From JAEULH01 sp963805915 (lineage in GTDB: Bacteria > Pseudomonadota > Alphaproteobacteria > Rhodospirillales > Defluviicoccaceae), in the NCBI GenBank assembly GCA_963805915.1, contig CAWDWD010000018.1:1-64000 (forward strand): DNA of 64,000 bases. The letters are read 5' to 3'. The notes beneath the pieces were generated by a model. That model ran no database searches. It was not told where the DNA came from and saw nothing but the letters and a program-made list of their open reading frames with translations. This document shows positions 36,825 to 45,774 of the stretch, one piece after another (the stretch's first letter is position 1; each line of letters begins with the position of its first letter). The position numbers and the translations under genes were made by a program.

Positions 36825-38060
36825 CATCCCCGCCGTGGCTTACGGTCGTCGGGATCGGCGACGACGGCCTGGCGGGGCTGAGCCCGGCGGCGCGCGCGCT
36901 GGTGTCCACGGCCGAACTTCTCGTCGGCGGCGAGCGCCACCAGGCGATGGTCGCCGAAACATCCGCCGAGCGGCTGACCTGGGCCGCCGGGCTCGACACC
37001 GCCATGGATGTGATCGCCCGGTGGCGCGGTCGCCGGGTCGTGGTGCTGGCCACCGGCGATCCGATGTGGTTTGGCGGCGGCGCCAACCTGTCGCGTCGGT
37101 TCTCCCCGGCCGAAATGCGGGTGCTGCCGGCGCCCGGCGCTTTCAGCCTGGCCGCAGCGGCGATGGGCTGGCCGCTCGGCGAGGTCGAGATGCTCACCGT
37201 CCACGGCCGGCCGCTGGCAACGCTCAACCTGTTCATCCGTCCGGGGGTGAGGATGCTCGTTCTCAGCCGCGACGGCGACACGCCGAGCGAGGTCGCGGCG
37301 CTACTGACGGCGCGTGGCTTCGGACCGAGCGCCATCAGCGTGCTTGAGCATCTTGGGCGGACCGCGAGAACGACGCTTCGACGGCGTGGCCGAGAGCTGG
37401 AACCAGCAGCGCCGCGCCGATCTCAACACCCTCGCCATCGACTGCCGGCGCGGGACCGTCGGCGCGCATCCTGTCCGCCGGTCCGGGCCTGCCCGATGAC
37501 GCGTTCGACCACGACGGCCAACTGACCAAGCGCGAGGTCCGCGCGCTCAGCGTCGCGGCACTCGCGCCGTTGCCGGGCCAGCTCCTGTGGGACGTCGGCG
37601 CCGGCGCCGGTTCGGTCGCGATCGAGTGGCTTCGCCTGACGCCACGGACCCGGCCGGACGGACGGGCGCGCGGCGCGGGCCATTGCCATCGAGCGCGACG
37701 CCGGGCGCTGCGCCATGATCGCCGCCAACGCCGCCAGCCTCGGCGTGCCCCAGCTCGAGGTCATCCACGGCGAGGCACCGGACGCGCTCGTCGGACTGGA
37801 CCCGCCGGACAGCGTCTTCGTCGGCGGCGGCGACTGCCCGCGCCGGCCTGCTTGAAGTCTGCTGGCGGGCGATGGTCTCGGGCGGCCGCCTCGTCGCCAA
37901 CGCCGTCAGTCTCGAAGGCGTCGCCCGGCTGATCGATTTCCACGCCGGCCACGGCGGCGAACTGACCCGCCTGGCGGTCTCCCGCGCCGAGGCGGTCGGC
38001 CGCTTCACCAGCTTTCGGCCGATGATGGAGGTCGTTCAGTACACCGGTGTAAAGTCATGA
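36821..38060 (+). CDS. cobL: CobL: CbiE-CbiT methyltransferase/decarboxylase (four frameshifts)
   Basis: The CbiE half (LTVVGIGDDGLAGLS, VVLATGDPMWFGG, LPAPGAFSLAAAAMGWP) is intact to about 37355. The rest is readable only across frames: RFDGVAESWNQQRRADLNTL, then ILSAGPGLPDDAFDHDGQLTK, WDVGAGAGSVAIEWLR (the SAM-binding site of CbiT), RAIAIERDAGRCAMIAANAA, and finally LLEVCWRAMVSGGRLVANAV to the stop at 38060. Each junction (about 37355, 37466, 37672 and 37835) fits one extra base. The enzyme methylates C5 and C15 and decarboxylates the C12 acetate. It overlaps both neighbours by ATGA, so an intact gene is expected. Confidence 0.85.
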
Positions 38061-40615
38061 GCGGAACCCTCTACGGCCTGGGCATCGGTCCGGGCGATCC
38101 CGACCTCATCACCATCAAGGCAAAAGCACTGCTGGCATCCGTTCCGGTTATCGCCTATCCGGCGCCCGAGGGCGGCGACAGTCTGGTCCGCGCGATCGCC
38201 GATCGGCACATCCCGGCGGGGCGCACCGAAATCGTCATCTCGACGCCGATGCTCGCCGGCCGCTTTCCCGCCCACGATGTCTACGACCGCTACGCGGCGG
38301 TGATCGGTCAGCACCTCGATGAGGATCGCGATGTCGCCGTTCTGTGCGAGGGCGATCCGTTCCTCTACGGCTCGTTCATGTACCTCCATGACCGCCTGTC
38401 TGGGCGCTACCCGTGCGTGGTCGTGCCCGGCGTCTCGTCGCTCGGCGCGGTCGCCGCCGCGGCCGGGGTACAACTCGCCTCGCGCGACGAGGTCCTCAGC
38501 GTTTTGCCCGCGACCATTCCCGAAGACGAGCTCGAAGCGCGGCTCGCGCTCGGCGACGCCGCCGCCATCATGAAGGTCGGCCGTCATCTGCCGAAGGTCC
38601 GCCGGGTGCTGACACGGCTCGGGCTCGCCGACGACGCCCGCTATGTCGAACGCGCGACCATGACCGGCGAACGGGTTCTGCCGCTCAACGCCCCCGAACT
38701 CGGCACCGCGCCCTACTTCTCGATGATTCTGGTGCGGCGAGCGGCGTCGAGATCGCGCCCGCCCCTTGCCGAAAAGCCGGCCACCGCACTGCCGGTGGGC
38801 GCGGCGCTGGTCGCCCTGTCGCCGGGCGGTGCGGAGCTGGCAAGACGATTGCAGCCGATCCTGCCGCAAAGCCGGGTCCATGGCCTCGCCGGGCGGGCCG
38901 ACGGCGCCGACGAGTGCTTTGCCGAGACGGTAGCGCACCTGCGCGCGCTCTTTGCCGCCGGCACGCCGATCGTCGGCATTTGCGCCGCCGGGATTCTGAT
39001 CCGCGCGCTCGCGCCGGTTCTCGCCGACAAGACCAGCGAACCTCCGGTGGTCGCCGTTGCGGAAACCGGCACCGCCGTGGTGCCTTTGCTCGGCGGCCAT
39101 CATGGCGCCAACCGGCTGGCGACGGCCATTGCCACCGCCACCGGCGGCACTGCCGCCGTCACCACCGGCGGCGACGTCCGCCTTGGGCTCGCGCTCGACG
39201 ACCCGCCACCCGGCTGGCGGGTCGCTAATCCGTCGGCGGCAAAGACTATCGTCGCAGCGCTGCTCAGTCATCGCCCGGTACAGCTTTCGGTGGCCGCCGG
39301 GGACGGCTCCTGGTTGCGCGCGGCGAACGCGCCCTTCGCCGATGCCGCGACCGCCGGGCAGGCCGCCTTGCGCGTCCGCGTCACCGACCGGCGGACCGAG
39401 GCCTCGGCGACGACCCTTGTTCTGCATCCGCCGGTTCTGGTGGTCGGCGTCGGCTGCGTCCGGGGCGCGGCGGACGGCGAGGTCATCGCTTTGGTCGAGA
39501 ACACGCTGGCGGCGCATGGTTTAGCCGCCGGCGCGGTCGCCTGCGTCGCCTCGCTCGATCTCAAGGCCGACGAGCCCGCCGTTCATGCTGTTGCCGCCGG
39601 CCTTGGCGTGCCCGCCCGGTTCTTTACCGCCGAGGAGCTCGAACGCGAAGCGCCACGGCTGGCCAATCCGTCCGACGTCGTCTTCGCCGAGGTCGGCTGC
39701 CATGGCGTCTGCGAGGGCGCGGCCTTGGCCGCCGCCGGGGCGGACGCGACCTTGTTCGTCGCCAAGACCCGCTCGGCCAACGCCACCTGCGCGGTCGCGC
39801 GGGCGCGCTTCGACATCGACGCCGGCTCGGTCGGCCGGCCGCGCGGTCGGCTCAGCGTCGTCGGCATCGGTCCCGGCCAGCGCGCGTGGCGAACGCCCGA
39901 GGTCAGCGCCGCGCTGAGCGAGGCGTCCGATGTGGTCGGTTACGGGCTTTACCTCGAGCTGATCGTCGATCTTCTCGGCGGCAAGCGCTGCCACACCTCG
40001 AACCTGGCGGAAGAGGCCGAGCGCGTCCGCCTCGCCCTCGACTTGGCCTCCGAGGGCCGCAGGGTCTGCCTCGTCAGTTCCGGCGACGCCGGGATTTACG
40101 CCCTGGCGAGCCTCGTGTTCGAGCTGCTCGACCGCGAGAACCGGCCGCAGTGGAACCGGGTCGAGATCATCGTCGCGCCCGGGGTCTCGGCGCTGCAGGC
40201 CGCGGCCGCGCGGATCGGTGCCCCGCTTGGCCACGACTTCTGCACCATATCGCTCTCCGATCTGCTGACACCGCGCGAGGAGATCGAGCGCCGTCTGGCC
40301 GCCGCCGGCGCCGGCGATTTCGTAGTCGCGCTGTACAATCCGGTCTCCAAGCGCCGCCGCGATTTGCTGGTCTCGGCGCGTGAGATCTTGTTGCGCCATC
40401 GCGCGGGCGACACCCCCGTCGTGCTCGCGCGCAATCTCGGCCGCGACGGCGAGCGGCTGGAGGTGATTACCCTGGCCGAGCTCGCGCCCGAGCGCGCCGA
40501 TATGCTGACGGTCGTTCTTATCGGCAATCGGCAAACCCGCCTCATCACGAGGGGCATGAGCCGCTGGGTCTATACGCCGCGCGGCTATGAGCGAAAGCTG
40601 GAGGCGGCGCCGTGA
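38057..40615 (+). CDS. cobIJ: Triple fusion: CobI (CbiL) - CbiG - CobJ (CbiH)
   Basis: The 852-residue protein carries three cobalamin enzymes in order. Residues about 1-235 are precorrin-2 C20-methyltransferase (LYGLGIGPGDPDLITIKA, VAVLCEGDPFLYGSFMY, VPGVSSL). Residues about 250-590 are CbiG (IVGICAAGILIRALAP, LLGGHHGANRLA, then the CobE-like part VVGVGCVRGA ... GVCEGAALAAA). Residues about 600-852 are precorrin-3B C17-methyltransferase (LSVVGIGPGQRAWRTPEV, VCLVSSGDAGIYAL, VALYNPVSKRR). CbiG opens the delta-lactone in the anaerobic route, directly between the CbiL and CbiH steps, so the fusion could channel intermediates. Frame is intact throughout. Confidence 0.93.
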   Translation: MSGTLYGLGIGPGDPDLITIKAKALLASVPVIAYPAPEGGDSLVRAIADRHIPAGRTEIVISTPMLAGRFPAHDVYDRYAAVIGQHLDEDRDVAVLCEGDPFLYGSFMYLHDRLSGRYPCVVVPGVSSLGAVAAAAGVQLASRDEVLSVLPATIPEDELEARLALGDAAAIMKVGRHLPKVRRVLTRLGLADDARYVERATMTGERVLPLNAPELGTAPYFSMILVRRAASRSRPPLAEKPATALPVGAALVALSPGGAELARRLQPILPQSRVHGLAGRADGADECFAETVAHLRALFAAGTPIVGICAAGILIRALAPVLADKTSEPPVVAVAETGTAVVPLLGGHHGANRLATAIATATGGTAAVTTGGDVRLGLALDDPPPGWRVANPSAAKTIVAALLSHRPVQLSVAAGDGSWLRAANAPFADAATAGQAALRVRVTDRRTEASATTLVLHPPVLVVGVGCVRGAADGEVIALVENTLAAHGLAAGAVACVASLDLKADEPAVHAVAAGLGVPARFFTAEELEREAPRLANPSDVVFAEVGCHGVCEGAALAAAGADATLFVAKTRSANATCAVARARFDIDAGSVGRPRGRLSVVGIGPGQRAWRTPEVSAALSEASDVVGYGLYLELIVDLLGGKRCHTSNLAEEAERVRLALDLASEGRRVCLVSSGDAGIYALASLVFELLDRENRPQWNRVEIIVAPGVSALQAAAARIGAPLGHDFCTISLSDLLTPREEIERRLAAAGAGDFVVALYNPVSKRRRDLLVSAREILLRHRAGDTPVVLARNLGRDGERLEVITLAELAPERADMLTVVLIGNRQTRLITRGMSRWVYTPRGYERKLEAAP

Positions 40616-41412
40616 GCGTTCATTTCATCGGCGCCGGTCCAGGCGCGCCCGACCTGATCACGGTGCGCGGCCTGAATGCGATCCGCCGCTGCCCGGTGGT
40701 ACTCTACGCCGGCTCGCTGGTCCCCGCCGAAGTGGTCGCCGAGGCGCCGGCCGGCGCTCGGGTCATCGACACCGCGCCGCTCAACCTCGACCAGATCGTC
40801 GCCGAAATGAAGCGCGCCAATTCCGCCGGTTTTGACGTCGCGCGAGTCCACTCCGGTGATCCGTCGCTCTACGGCGCCATCGCCGAGCAGATGCGCCGGC
40901 TCGACGGCCTTGGCATCGACTACGACATCATTCCGGGTGTCCCCGCCTATGCCGCGGCGGCGGCGATCCTCAAGTGCGAATTTACGCTTCCCGAGGTCAG
41001 CCAATCGCTGATCCTGACCCGGACCGCGACGAGAAGCTCGGCGATGCCGCCTGGCGAGGAGCTGGCCGCCCTGGGTGCCAGCCGGGCGACGCTCGCCATT
41101 CACCTTTCGATCACCAACCTCGCCAAGGTCGTTCGCGATCTCGTGCCGCACTACGGCGCCGATTGTCCGGTCGCTGTCGTCTACCGGGCGAGCTGGCCCG
41201 ACGAAATGGTGCTGCGCGGGACGCTTAGCGACATCCGCACCAAGGTCAAAGCCGCCGGCATCACCCGCACGGCCCTGATCATCGTTGGTCGGGTCTTGAG
41301 CGGGCGGGCGTTTTCCGATAGCCGCCTCTACGCCGCCGACCATCACCACATCCTCCGCCCCCCCGTTCGCACCGCCGGCAACGACGCCGCCGGCAACAAC
41401 GACGGCGCTTAA
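40612..41412 (+). CDS. cobM: Precorrin-4 C11-methyltransferase (CobM/CbiF)
   Basis: The 266-residue SAM-dependent methyltransferase has the family N-terminus VHFIGAGPGAPDLITVRGL, with VARVHSGDPSLYGAIAEQ, PGVPAYAAAAA and LAIHLSITNLAKVV. It methylates C11 of the corrin precursor. It starts at GTG 40612, overlapping the stop of the triple fusion. It is the last gene of the plus-strand run starting at cbiX. The C-terminus has a short His/Asn-rich tail. Confidence 0.94.
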   Translation: MSVHFIGAGPGAPDLITVRGLNAIRRCPVVLYAGSLVPAEVVAEAPAGARVIDTAPLNLDQIVAEMKRANSAGFDVARVHSGDPSLYGAIAEQMRRLDGLGIDYDIIPGVPAYAAAAAILKCEFTLPEVSQSLILTRTATRSSAMPPGEELAALGASRATLAIHLSITNLAKVVRDLVPHYGADCPVAVVYRASWPDEMVLRGTLSDIRTKVKAAGITRTALIIVGRVLSGRAFSDSRLYAADHHHILRPPVRTAGNDAAGNNDGA

Positions 41413-41470
41413 GCTTGAAATGCTTGCCAGGCCGCGCCAACCTTGCCTGAGCAGCATGAAATGCTCAGAT

Positions 41471-41515
41471 TAATCTCATTCGCCGCTGGCGCATTCTCGG
41501 TGAAGCCGAACAAGA
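41471..41515 (+). repeat. Degenerate copy of the 3' end of the mntA-like gene
   Basis: These 45 bases match 41868-41911 (the end of the nucleotidyltransferase gene) with only a few changes; GGCGCATTCTCGGTGAAGCC is identical in both. It lies upstream of that gene and has no frame of its own. It is probably the scar of a tandem duplicate or an earlier copy of the toxin-antitoxin module. A 7-bp inverted repeat (AGACGTT and AACGTCT, about 41514-41530) follows it. Confidence 0.7.
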
Positions 41516-41610
41516 GACGTTCAGAACGTCTAATTCGTGCTGCCACATCCCAACCCGTCAATCGGCGTCGCAGGCGGGCGCCTCTGTAAACGGTCTTAAG
41601 AGGACGATTA

Positions 41611-41925
41611 ATGCATCCCCTGCTGTTGAAGCATCAAAGTGCCGTAGCGGAGTTGTGCCGCCGCCATGGCGTGCGCCGGCTAGATGCCTTCGGCTCGGCG
41701 GTTCGTGGCAATGATTTCGACCAGGCCCGCAGTGACGTGGATTTCCTGGTGGAGTTCGGTGCTGAAACCGACGATCTCGGCGCTTTTCTCGACTTCAAGG
41801 AGGCGCTGGAAGCGCTGCTTGACCGCCCCGTCGACCTCGTCGATCGCCAAGCCGTGGAGTTAAGCCGCAATCCCATCCGCCGCCGGCGCATTCTCGGTGA
41901 AGCCGAACAGATCTACGCCGCCTAG
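41611..41925 (+). CDS. mntA: MntA-type nucleotidyltransferase antitoxin
   Basis: The 104-residue protein has the minimal nucleotidyltransferase signature: DAFGSAVRG followed by the Asp pair in SDVDFLVEF, and DRPVDLVD as the third acid. In known HepT/MntA (type VII) systems this enzyme adds AMP to the HepT toxin and silences it. It is followed after three bases by the HEPN gene, as in known pairs. It sits inside the cobalamin locus, between cobM and the convergent cobK. Confidence 0.88.
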   Translation: MHPLLLKHQSAVAELCRRHGVRRLDAFGSAVRGNDFDQARSDVDFLVEFGAETDDLGAFLDFKEALEALLDRPVDLVDRQAVELSRNPIRRRRILGEAEQIYAA

Positions 41926-41928
41926 AAA

Positions 41929-42270
41929 ATGGCCGAGCACGACGCGGCGCTGATCCTCGACATGGCACTTGCGGCGCGCGACGCGATAGGCTTCGTGGCG
42001 GATTTGGACGAACCGGCGTTCCTTGCCAGCCGCTTGCATCAAAATGCGGTAATCCATTCCCTCGCGGTGATTGGCGAGGCGGCGGGCAAGGTTTCGCCAG
42101 ACTTCCGTGCCGCCCATCGCGAGATTCCTTGGCGCGACATTACCGGTATGCGCCATCGGCTGATCCACGGCTATGCCGAGGTGCGGCTGGATATGGTCTG
42201 GGCCGTGGTCAAGGGACGACTGCCGTTCCTGCTTAAGGCTCTGGCCCCATGCCTGCCAAGCGGGGTCTAA
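41929..42270 (+). CDS. hepT: HepT-type HEPN (DUF86) toxin
   Basis: The 113-residue all-helical protein has the HEPN RNase motif in MRHRLIHGY (R-x4-6-H, with the Tyr that MntA modifies in related systems). It also has the family stretch NAVIHSLAVIGEAAGKV. HEPN toxins cleave RNA when not neutralised. The stop overlaps the end of the convergent cobK gene by three bases. The toxin motif is intact, so this module could still be active. Confidence 0.88.
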   Translation: MAEHDAALILDMALAARDAIGFVADLDEPAFLASRLHQNAVIHSLAVIGEAAGKVSPDFRAAHREIPWRDITGMRHRLIHGYAEVRLDMVWAVVKGRLPFLLKALAPCLPSGV

Positions 42271-43031
42271 ACCATTAGCCGCGATCCCAGCCAGGCGATG
42301 GCGGCCTCGACGGTTTCGACCCGATCGCCCGGCGGCGGCGTGGGCCGGCGGATCATGATCACGCTTACGCCGAGGGAGCGCGCGGCGGTTAATTTGGCCT
42401 CGGCGGGTCCGCCGCTTTGCTTGCTGACCAGGGTGTCGATGCGGTTTTCGGCCAACAGCGCCTGTTCGGCCTCGACGGTGAACGGCGGCCGGCCGATGAT
42501 GGTTTTGTAGGCGGCGAGCGGCAACGGCGCGGGTGCCGGCTGGAGCAGCCGAACCAGGAACCAATTGCCGTTCAACTTCGCGAAGGCGTCAAGATCGCCA
42601 GGTCCGGTGGTCAAAAAGATCCGCCGGCCGGCGGTCTCGACCATGCCCGCTGCCGCTGCGAAGTCGGCGGCCTCGCGCCAGTCATCGCCCGGTTGCGCCC
42701 GCCACGACACGCGGAGCAGCTTCAGCCGGGGAACGCCGGTTTGCGCGCAGGCGGCGGCGGCGTTGGCGGCGATGGTCGCGGCGAACGGGTGGGTCGCGTC
42801 GACGACGAGGTCGATCCGCTCGCGGTGAAGATAGGCGGCGAGCCCGCCGGCGCCGCCGAACCCGCCGATCCGCACGCTGCCCGCGATGGCTCCGGGCGCG
42901 GCGGTTCGCCCGGCGAGCGACGTGACAATCTCAAGGCGGGGCGCGAAGCGGGCGATGGCGGCGCGGGCCAGAGCGGCCGCCTCGCTGGTGCCGCCGAGGA
43001 TCAACAGCCGCGCTGGCCACACTTCAGGCAT
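42267..43031 (-). CDS. cobK: Precorrin-6A / cobalt-precorrin-6A reductase (CobK/CbiJ)
   Basis: The 254-residue protein has the Rossmann start RLLILGGTSEAAALARA, then VVDATHPFAATIAANA, RIFLTTGPGDLDAFAK and LVSKQSGGPAEAKLTAA, all characteristic of CobK/CbiJ. It reduces the corrin ring at C18-C19 with NAD(P)H. ATG 43031 overlaps the end of cbiD by 8 bp, so the two are coupled. Confidence 0.93.
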   Translation of the reverse strand: MPEVWPARLLILGGTSEAAALARAAIARFAPRLEIVTSLAGRTAAPGAIAGSVRIGGFGGAGGLAAYLHRERIDLVVDATHPFAATIAANAAAACAQTGVPRLKLLRVSWRAQPGDDWREAADFAAAAGMVETAGRRIFLTTGPGDLDAFAKLNGNWFLVRLLQPAPAPLPLAAYKTIIGRPPFTVEAEQALLAENRIDTLVSKQSGGPAEAKLTAARSLGVSVIMIRRPTPPPGDRVETVEAAIAWLGSRLMV

Positions 43032-44142
43032 CGAAACCGGCGTGGCCGACGAGCCCGCCGGAACGATCGAAGACGACGATCTCGACTTCGCCGCTCTTGT
43101 CCATCGCCGCGCGCGCGATCGCTTTTGCTTGCGCGGCGACCGCGTCGGCGAGCGGCAGGCCCAGCGCGGTCGCGCCGGCCAGGACCTGGGCTGCGGTGTT
43201 GGCCGTCCGCGCCTCATCGACCAAACCCGGCGGCGCGTCAAGGGTTGCCAGCAGCGCCGCCAATTTCGCCATATCCACCCGCGACTTGGCGGAGTGGAGG
43301 AAGAGGTGGCCCTGCGCCAGCTTGACGAGCTTGGCGAAGCCGCCGGCGATACTCAGGCGCGCGACCGGGTGACGGCGAAGGTACTTGAGCGTGCCGCCGA
43401 CGAAATCGCCCATGTCGATCAGCGCCGCGTCGGGCAGATTGTAAAGGCGCTTGACCGCGGCCTCGGAGGTGCTGCCGGTGGCGGCGGCGAGATGGCCTAG
43501 CCCGGCGGCGCGGGCGACATCGATACCCCGATGAATTGAGTGGATCCAAGCGGCGCAGGAAAATGGAACGACCACCCCGGTCGTTCCCAGGATCGACAGG
43601 CCGCCTTTGATCCCGAGCCGGCCGTTAAGCGTTTTTGCCGCCAGCGCTTCGCCACCGGGAACTGAAATGGTGATCACCACGTCGCCGCCGGCGCCGTAAG
43701 TCGCGGCGATGGTCTCGATCGCCGTTCGGATCATCGCCCGCGGGCTGGAATTGATCGCGGGCTCGCCGACCGCCAGCGGCAGGCCAGGCAGGGTGACGGT
43801 GCCGACGCCCGGACCGGCGCGAAAGACAACGCCGCTGCCCGCCGGCCCCATCGCCACGGTGGCGATAATCTCGGCGCCATGGGTCACGTCCGGGTCATCA
43901 CCGGCATCCTTGATGACGCCGGCGGTGACGCTGTCGGCATCGCGACGGCGAGTGGCGATGGCGAGCGTCGCCGTGCCCCCGCGCGGCAGCGCGACACTGA
44001 CGGTTTCGGGAAAAGCAGCGCTCAGCAGCGCCCGGTAGGCCGCGGCGGCCGCGGCGGTGGCGCAGGTGCCGGTTGTCCAACCCTTGCGCAGGACGGTCCT
44101 GGGGGGCGTCTCGGGGGGTGTCTCGGGAAGCGTCTCGTCCAT
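43024..44142 (-). CDS. cbiD: Cobalt-precorrin-5B C1-methyltransferase (CbiD)
   Basis: The 372-residue protein has the CbiD signatures LRKGWTTGTCATAAAAAAY, DAGDDPDVTHGAEI, GVGTVTLPGLPLAVGEPAINS, NGRLGIKGGLSILGTTGVV and DMGDFVGGTLKY. CbiD methylates C1 in the anaerobic route and supports a cobalt-early pathway here. ATG 44142 gives a Pro/Thr-rich N-terminus. It forms a two-gene minus-strand unit with cobK, convergent with the hepT gene. Confidence 0.94.
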   Translation of the reverse strand: MDETLPETPPETPPRTVLRKGWTTGTCATAAAAAAYRALLSAAFPETVSVALPRGGTATLAIATRRRDADSVTAGVIKDAGDDPDVTHGAEIIATVAMGPAGSGVVFRAGPGVGTVTLPGLPLAVGEPAINSSPRAMIRTAIETIAATYGAGGDVVITISVPGGEALAAKTLNGRLGIKGGLSILGTTGVVVPFSCAAWIHSIHRGIDVARAAGLGHLAAATGSTSEAAVKRLYNLPDAALIDMGDFVGGTLKYLRRHPVARLSIAGGFAKLVKLAQGHLFLHSAKSRVDMAKLAALLATLDAPPGLVDEARTANTAAQVLAGATALGLPLADAVAAQAKAIARAAMDKSGEVEIVVFDRSGGLVGHAGFDA

Positions 44143-44282
44143 GAGCCGATTGTAGCCGCGCGATGCGCCGCGGAGATGGCTAAATTTGACAGCGGCGGGG
44201 TTTCGACCGTATGTCATAGAGGATTGTGCGCGCGCGAAGCCGGTTCGCCGGACGACCGGTCCGGATGGCGCAACGGTTTGTA

Positions 44283-45053
44283 ATGGATCTCGACGCAACG
44301 ATTTTTGAACTCCTTGGCGCCGCCGCCGTCGAATGCCACACCGTGGTGACGACCAACGGCGGGTTGCTGACCAGCCTGTTTGCAGCCGGTCTGCTCGGCA
44401 GCATGACCCACTGTGTCGGAATGTGCGGGCCGTTTGTCATCGGCCAGCTCGTCGCCCGGCTCGAGGCCCGGCCGGCCGCCGAAATGCGCGAGTTCCACCG
44501 CCTCGCCGGCGCGGCGCTGGCGCCCTATCACCTTGGCCGGGCGACCACCTACGCCGGGCTCGGCGCCGTGGCCGGCGGTCTCGCTGGCGGGCTGATGGAC
44601 CTCGCCGGCCTGAAGTGGCTGTCGGCGCCCCTGCTCGGTTTGGCGGCGCTGTTCTTCGCTGGGTACGCCCTGCAGCGGCTGGGCGTCGTCATGCCTTGGC
44701 TCGGCCGGGGCGGCGAAAGCTGGTGGTCACGTCATGTCGGTGGACTGGCCCGCCCACTGTTCACCCGTCCCGTCGGCTGGCGCGGCTACGCGCTCGGCTT
44801 GGCGCTGGGATTCATTCCGTGCGGCCTGCTCTACGGCGCGTTGGCAGCGGCGGCGGCGAGCGGCGGGCCGCTGTCCGGCGCCATCGGCATGGTTGCCTTC
44901 GCCGCCGGGACGGTGCCGGCGCTGATTGCCGTCGGCCTCGCCGGTCACATCGCCGGGCGCACCTGGCAGCCACTGGCCGGCCGCCTGATGCCCGCGTTCA
45001 TGCTGCTCAACGCCATCGCGCTGACCTACCTCGCGTGGCGAACAGTGGCGTGA
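44283..45053 (+). CDS. TauE/SafE-like membrane transporter of the COG2836 type
   Basis: The 256-residue protein has about six membrane helices. The early motif GSMTHCVGMCGPFVIGQL and the later LGFIPCGLLYGALAAA carry the Cys residues of the COG2836 branch, related to proteins that handle copper for cytochrome oxidase assembly. The SCO gene 32 bp downstream strongly supports copper delivery to respiratory oxidase. It should not be read as a true sulfite exporter. Confidence 0.82.
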   Translation: MDLDATIFELLGAAAVECHTVVTTNGGLLTSLFAAGLLGSMTHCVGMCGPFVIGQLVARLEARPAAEMREFHRLAGAALAPYHLGRATTYAGLGAVAGGLAGGLMDLAGLKWLSAPLLGLAALFFAGYALQRLGVVMPWLGRGGESWWSRHVGGLARPLFTRPVGWRGYALGLALGFIPCGLLYGALAAAAASGGPLSGAIGMVAFAAGTVPALIAVGLAGHIAGRTWQPLAGRLMPAFMLLNAIALTYLAWRTVA

Positions 45054-45085
45054 GCGGAAGGCAACATTGGAGATAAGGAAAGCAC

Positions 45086-45751
45086 GTGGATAAGAGGAAA
45101 CAAGACCGCTCGCAGGGCTCGCCGCAGGCCTCATCCAAGCCTTTCGGCGGGATCTTGATCGCCTTCGCCATCGCAGCACTTCTTGTCGTCGCCTATTACG
45201 CCGGCCGCCACTATTTCGCGCCCGTCGGCAGCCGGACCGCCGCGCTGAGCTCGACGACCAACAGCGCCGATATCGGCGGGCCGTTCAGCCTCGTCGACCA
45301 GGACGGCAAACCGGTGACGGAGGCCGACTACAAGGGCCGTTACATGCTGGTCTACTTCGGCTTTACCTATTGCCCCGACGTCTGCCCGACCTCGCTCGCG
45401 CGCAACGTTCATGCGCTCGACCTGCTCGGCCCCGCGGGCGACAAAATTCTGCCAATCATGATCAGCATCGATCCGGAGCGCGACACGCCCGAGCATCTCA
45501 AGGAGTACGTCGGGCTGTTCAGCCCGCGGATGGCCGGCCTGACCGGCACGCCCGAACAGGTTGCCGCGGCCGCCAAGGTCTACCGGATCTACTACGCCAA
45601 GGTCCCGGACCCCAAGGATCCCGGCCACTACACCATGGATCACACCTCGATCACCTACCTGATGGGGCCCGACGGCCGCTTCGTCCAGCATTTCCGCCAC
45701 GATCTGGCGCCGGACGAGATGGCGGCGCAGTTGCGCGCGATCCTCGGCTAA
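45086..45751 (+). CDS. senC: SCO1/SenC-type copper chaperone
   Basis: The 221-residue protein has one N-terminal membrane helix (about residues 19-38) and a thioredoxin-fold domain. The copper ligands are CPDVC in GFTYCPDVCPTSLA and the His in MDHTSITYL. It delivers copper to the CuA site of cytochrome c oxidase or keeps its thiols reduced. It starts at GTG 45086 with an AAGGAAA site and is probably co-transcribed with the upstream transporter. Confidence 0.93.
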   Translation: MDKRKQDRSQGSPQASSKPFGGILIAFAIAALLVVAYYAGRHYFAPVGSRTAALSSTTNSADIGGPFSLVDQDGKPVTEADYKGRYMLVYFGFTYCPDVCPTSLARNVHALDLLGPAGDKILPIMISIDPERDTPEHLKEYVGLFSPRMAGLTGTPEQVAAAAKVYRIYYAKVPDPKDPGHYTMDHTSITYLMGPDGRFVQHFRHDLAPDEMAAQLRAILG

Positions 45752-45774
45752 CGGACAGGTGGGCTGGACGATCG

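Noticed and set aside
39521..40534. Minus-strand frame opposite the CobJ part of the triple fusion
   Set aside because: It is a high-GC shadow; the plus strand has clear methyltransferase motifs.
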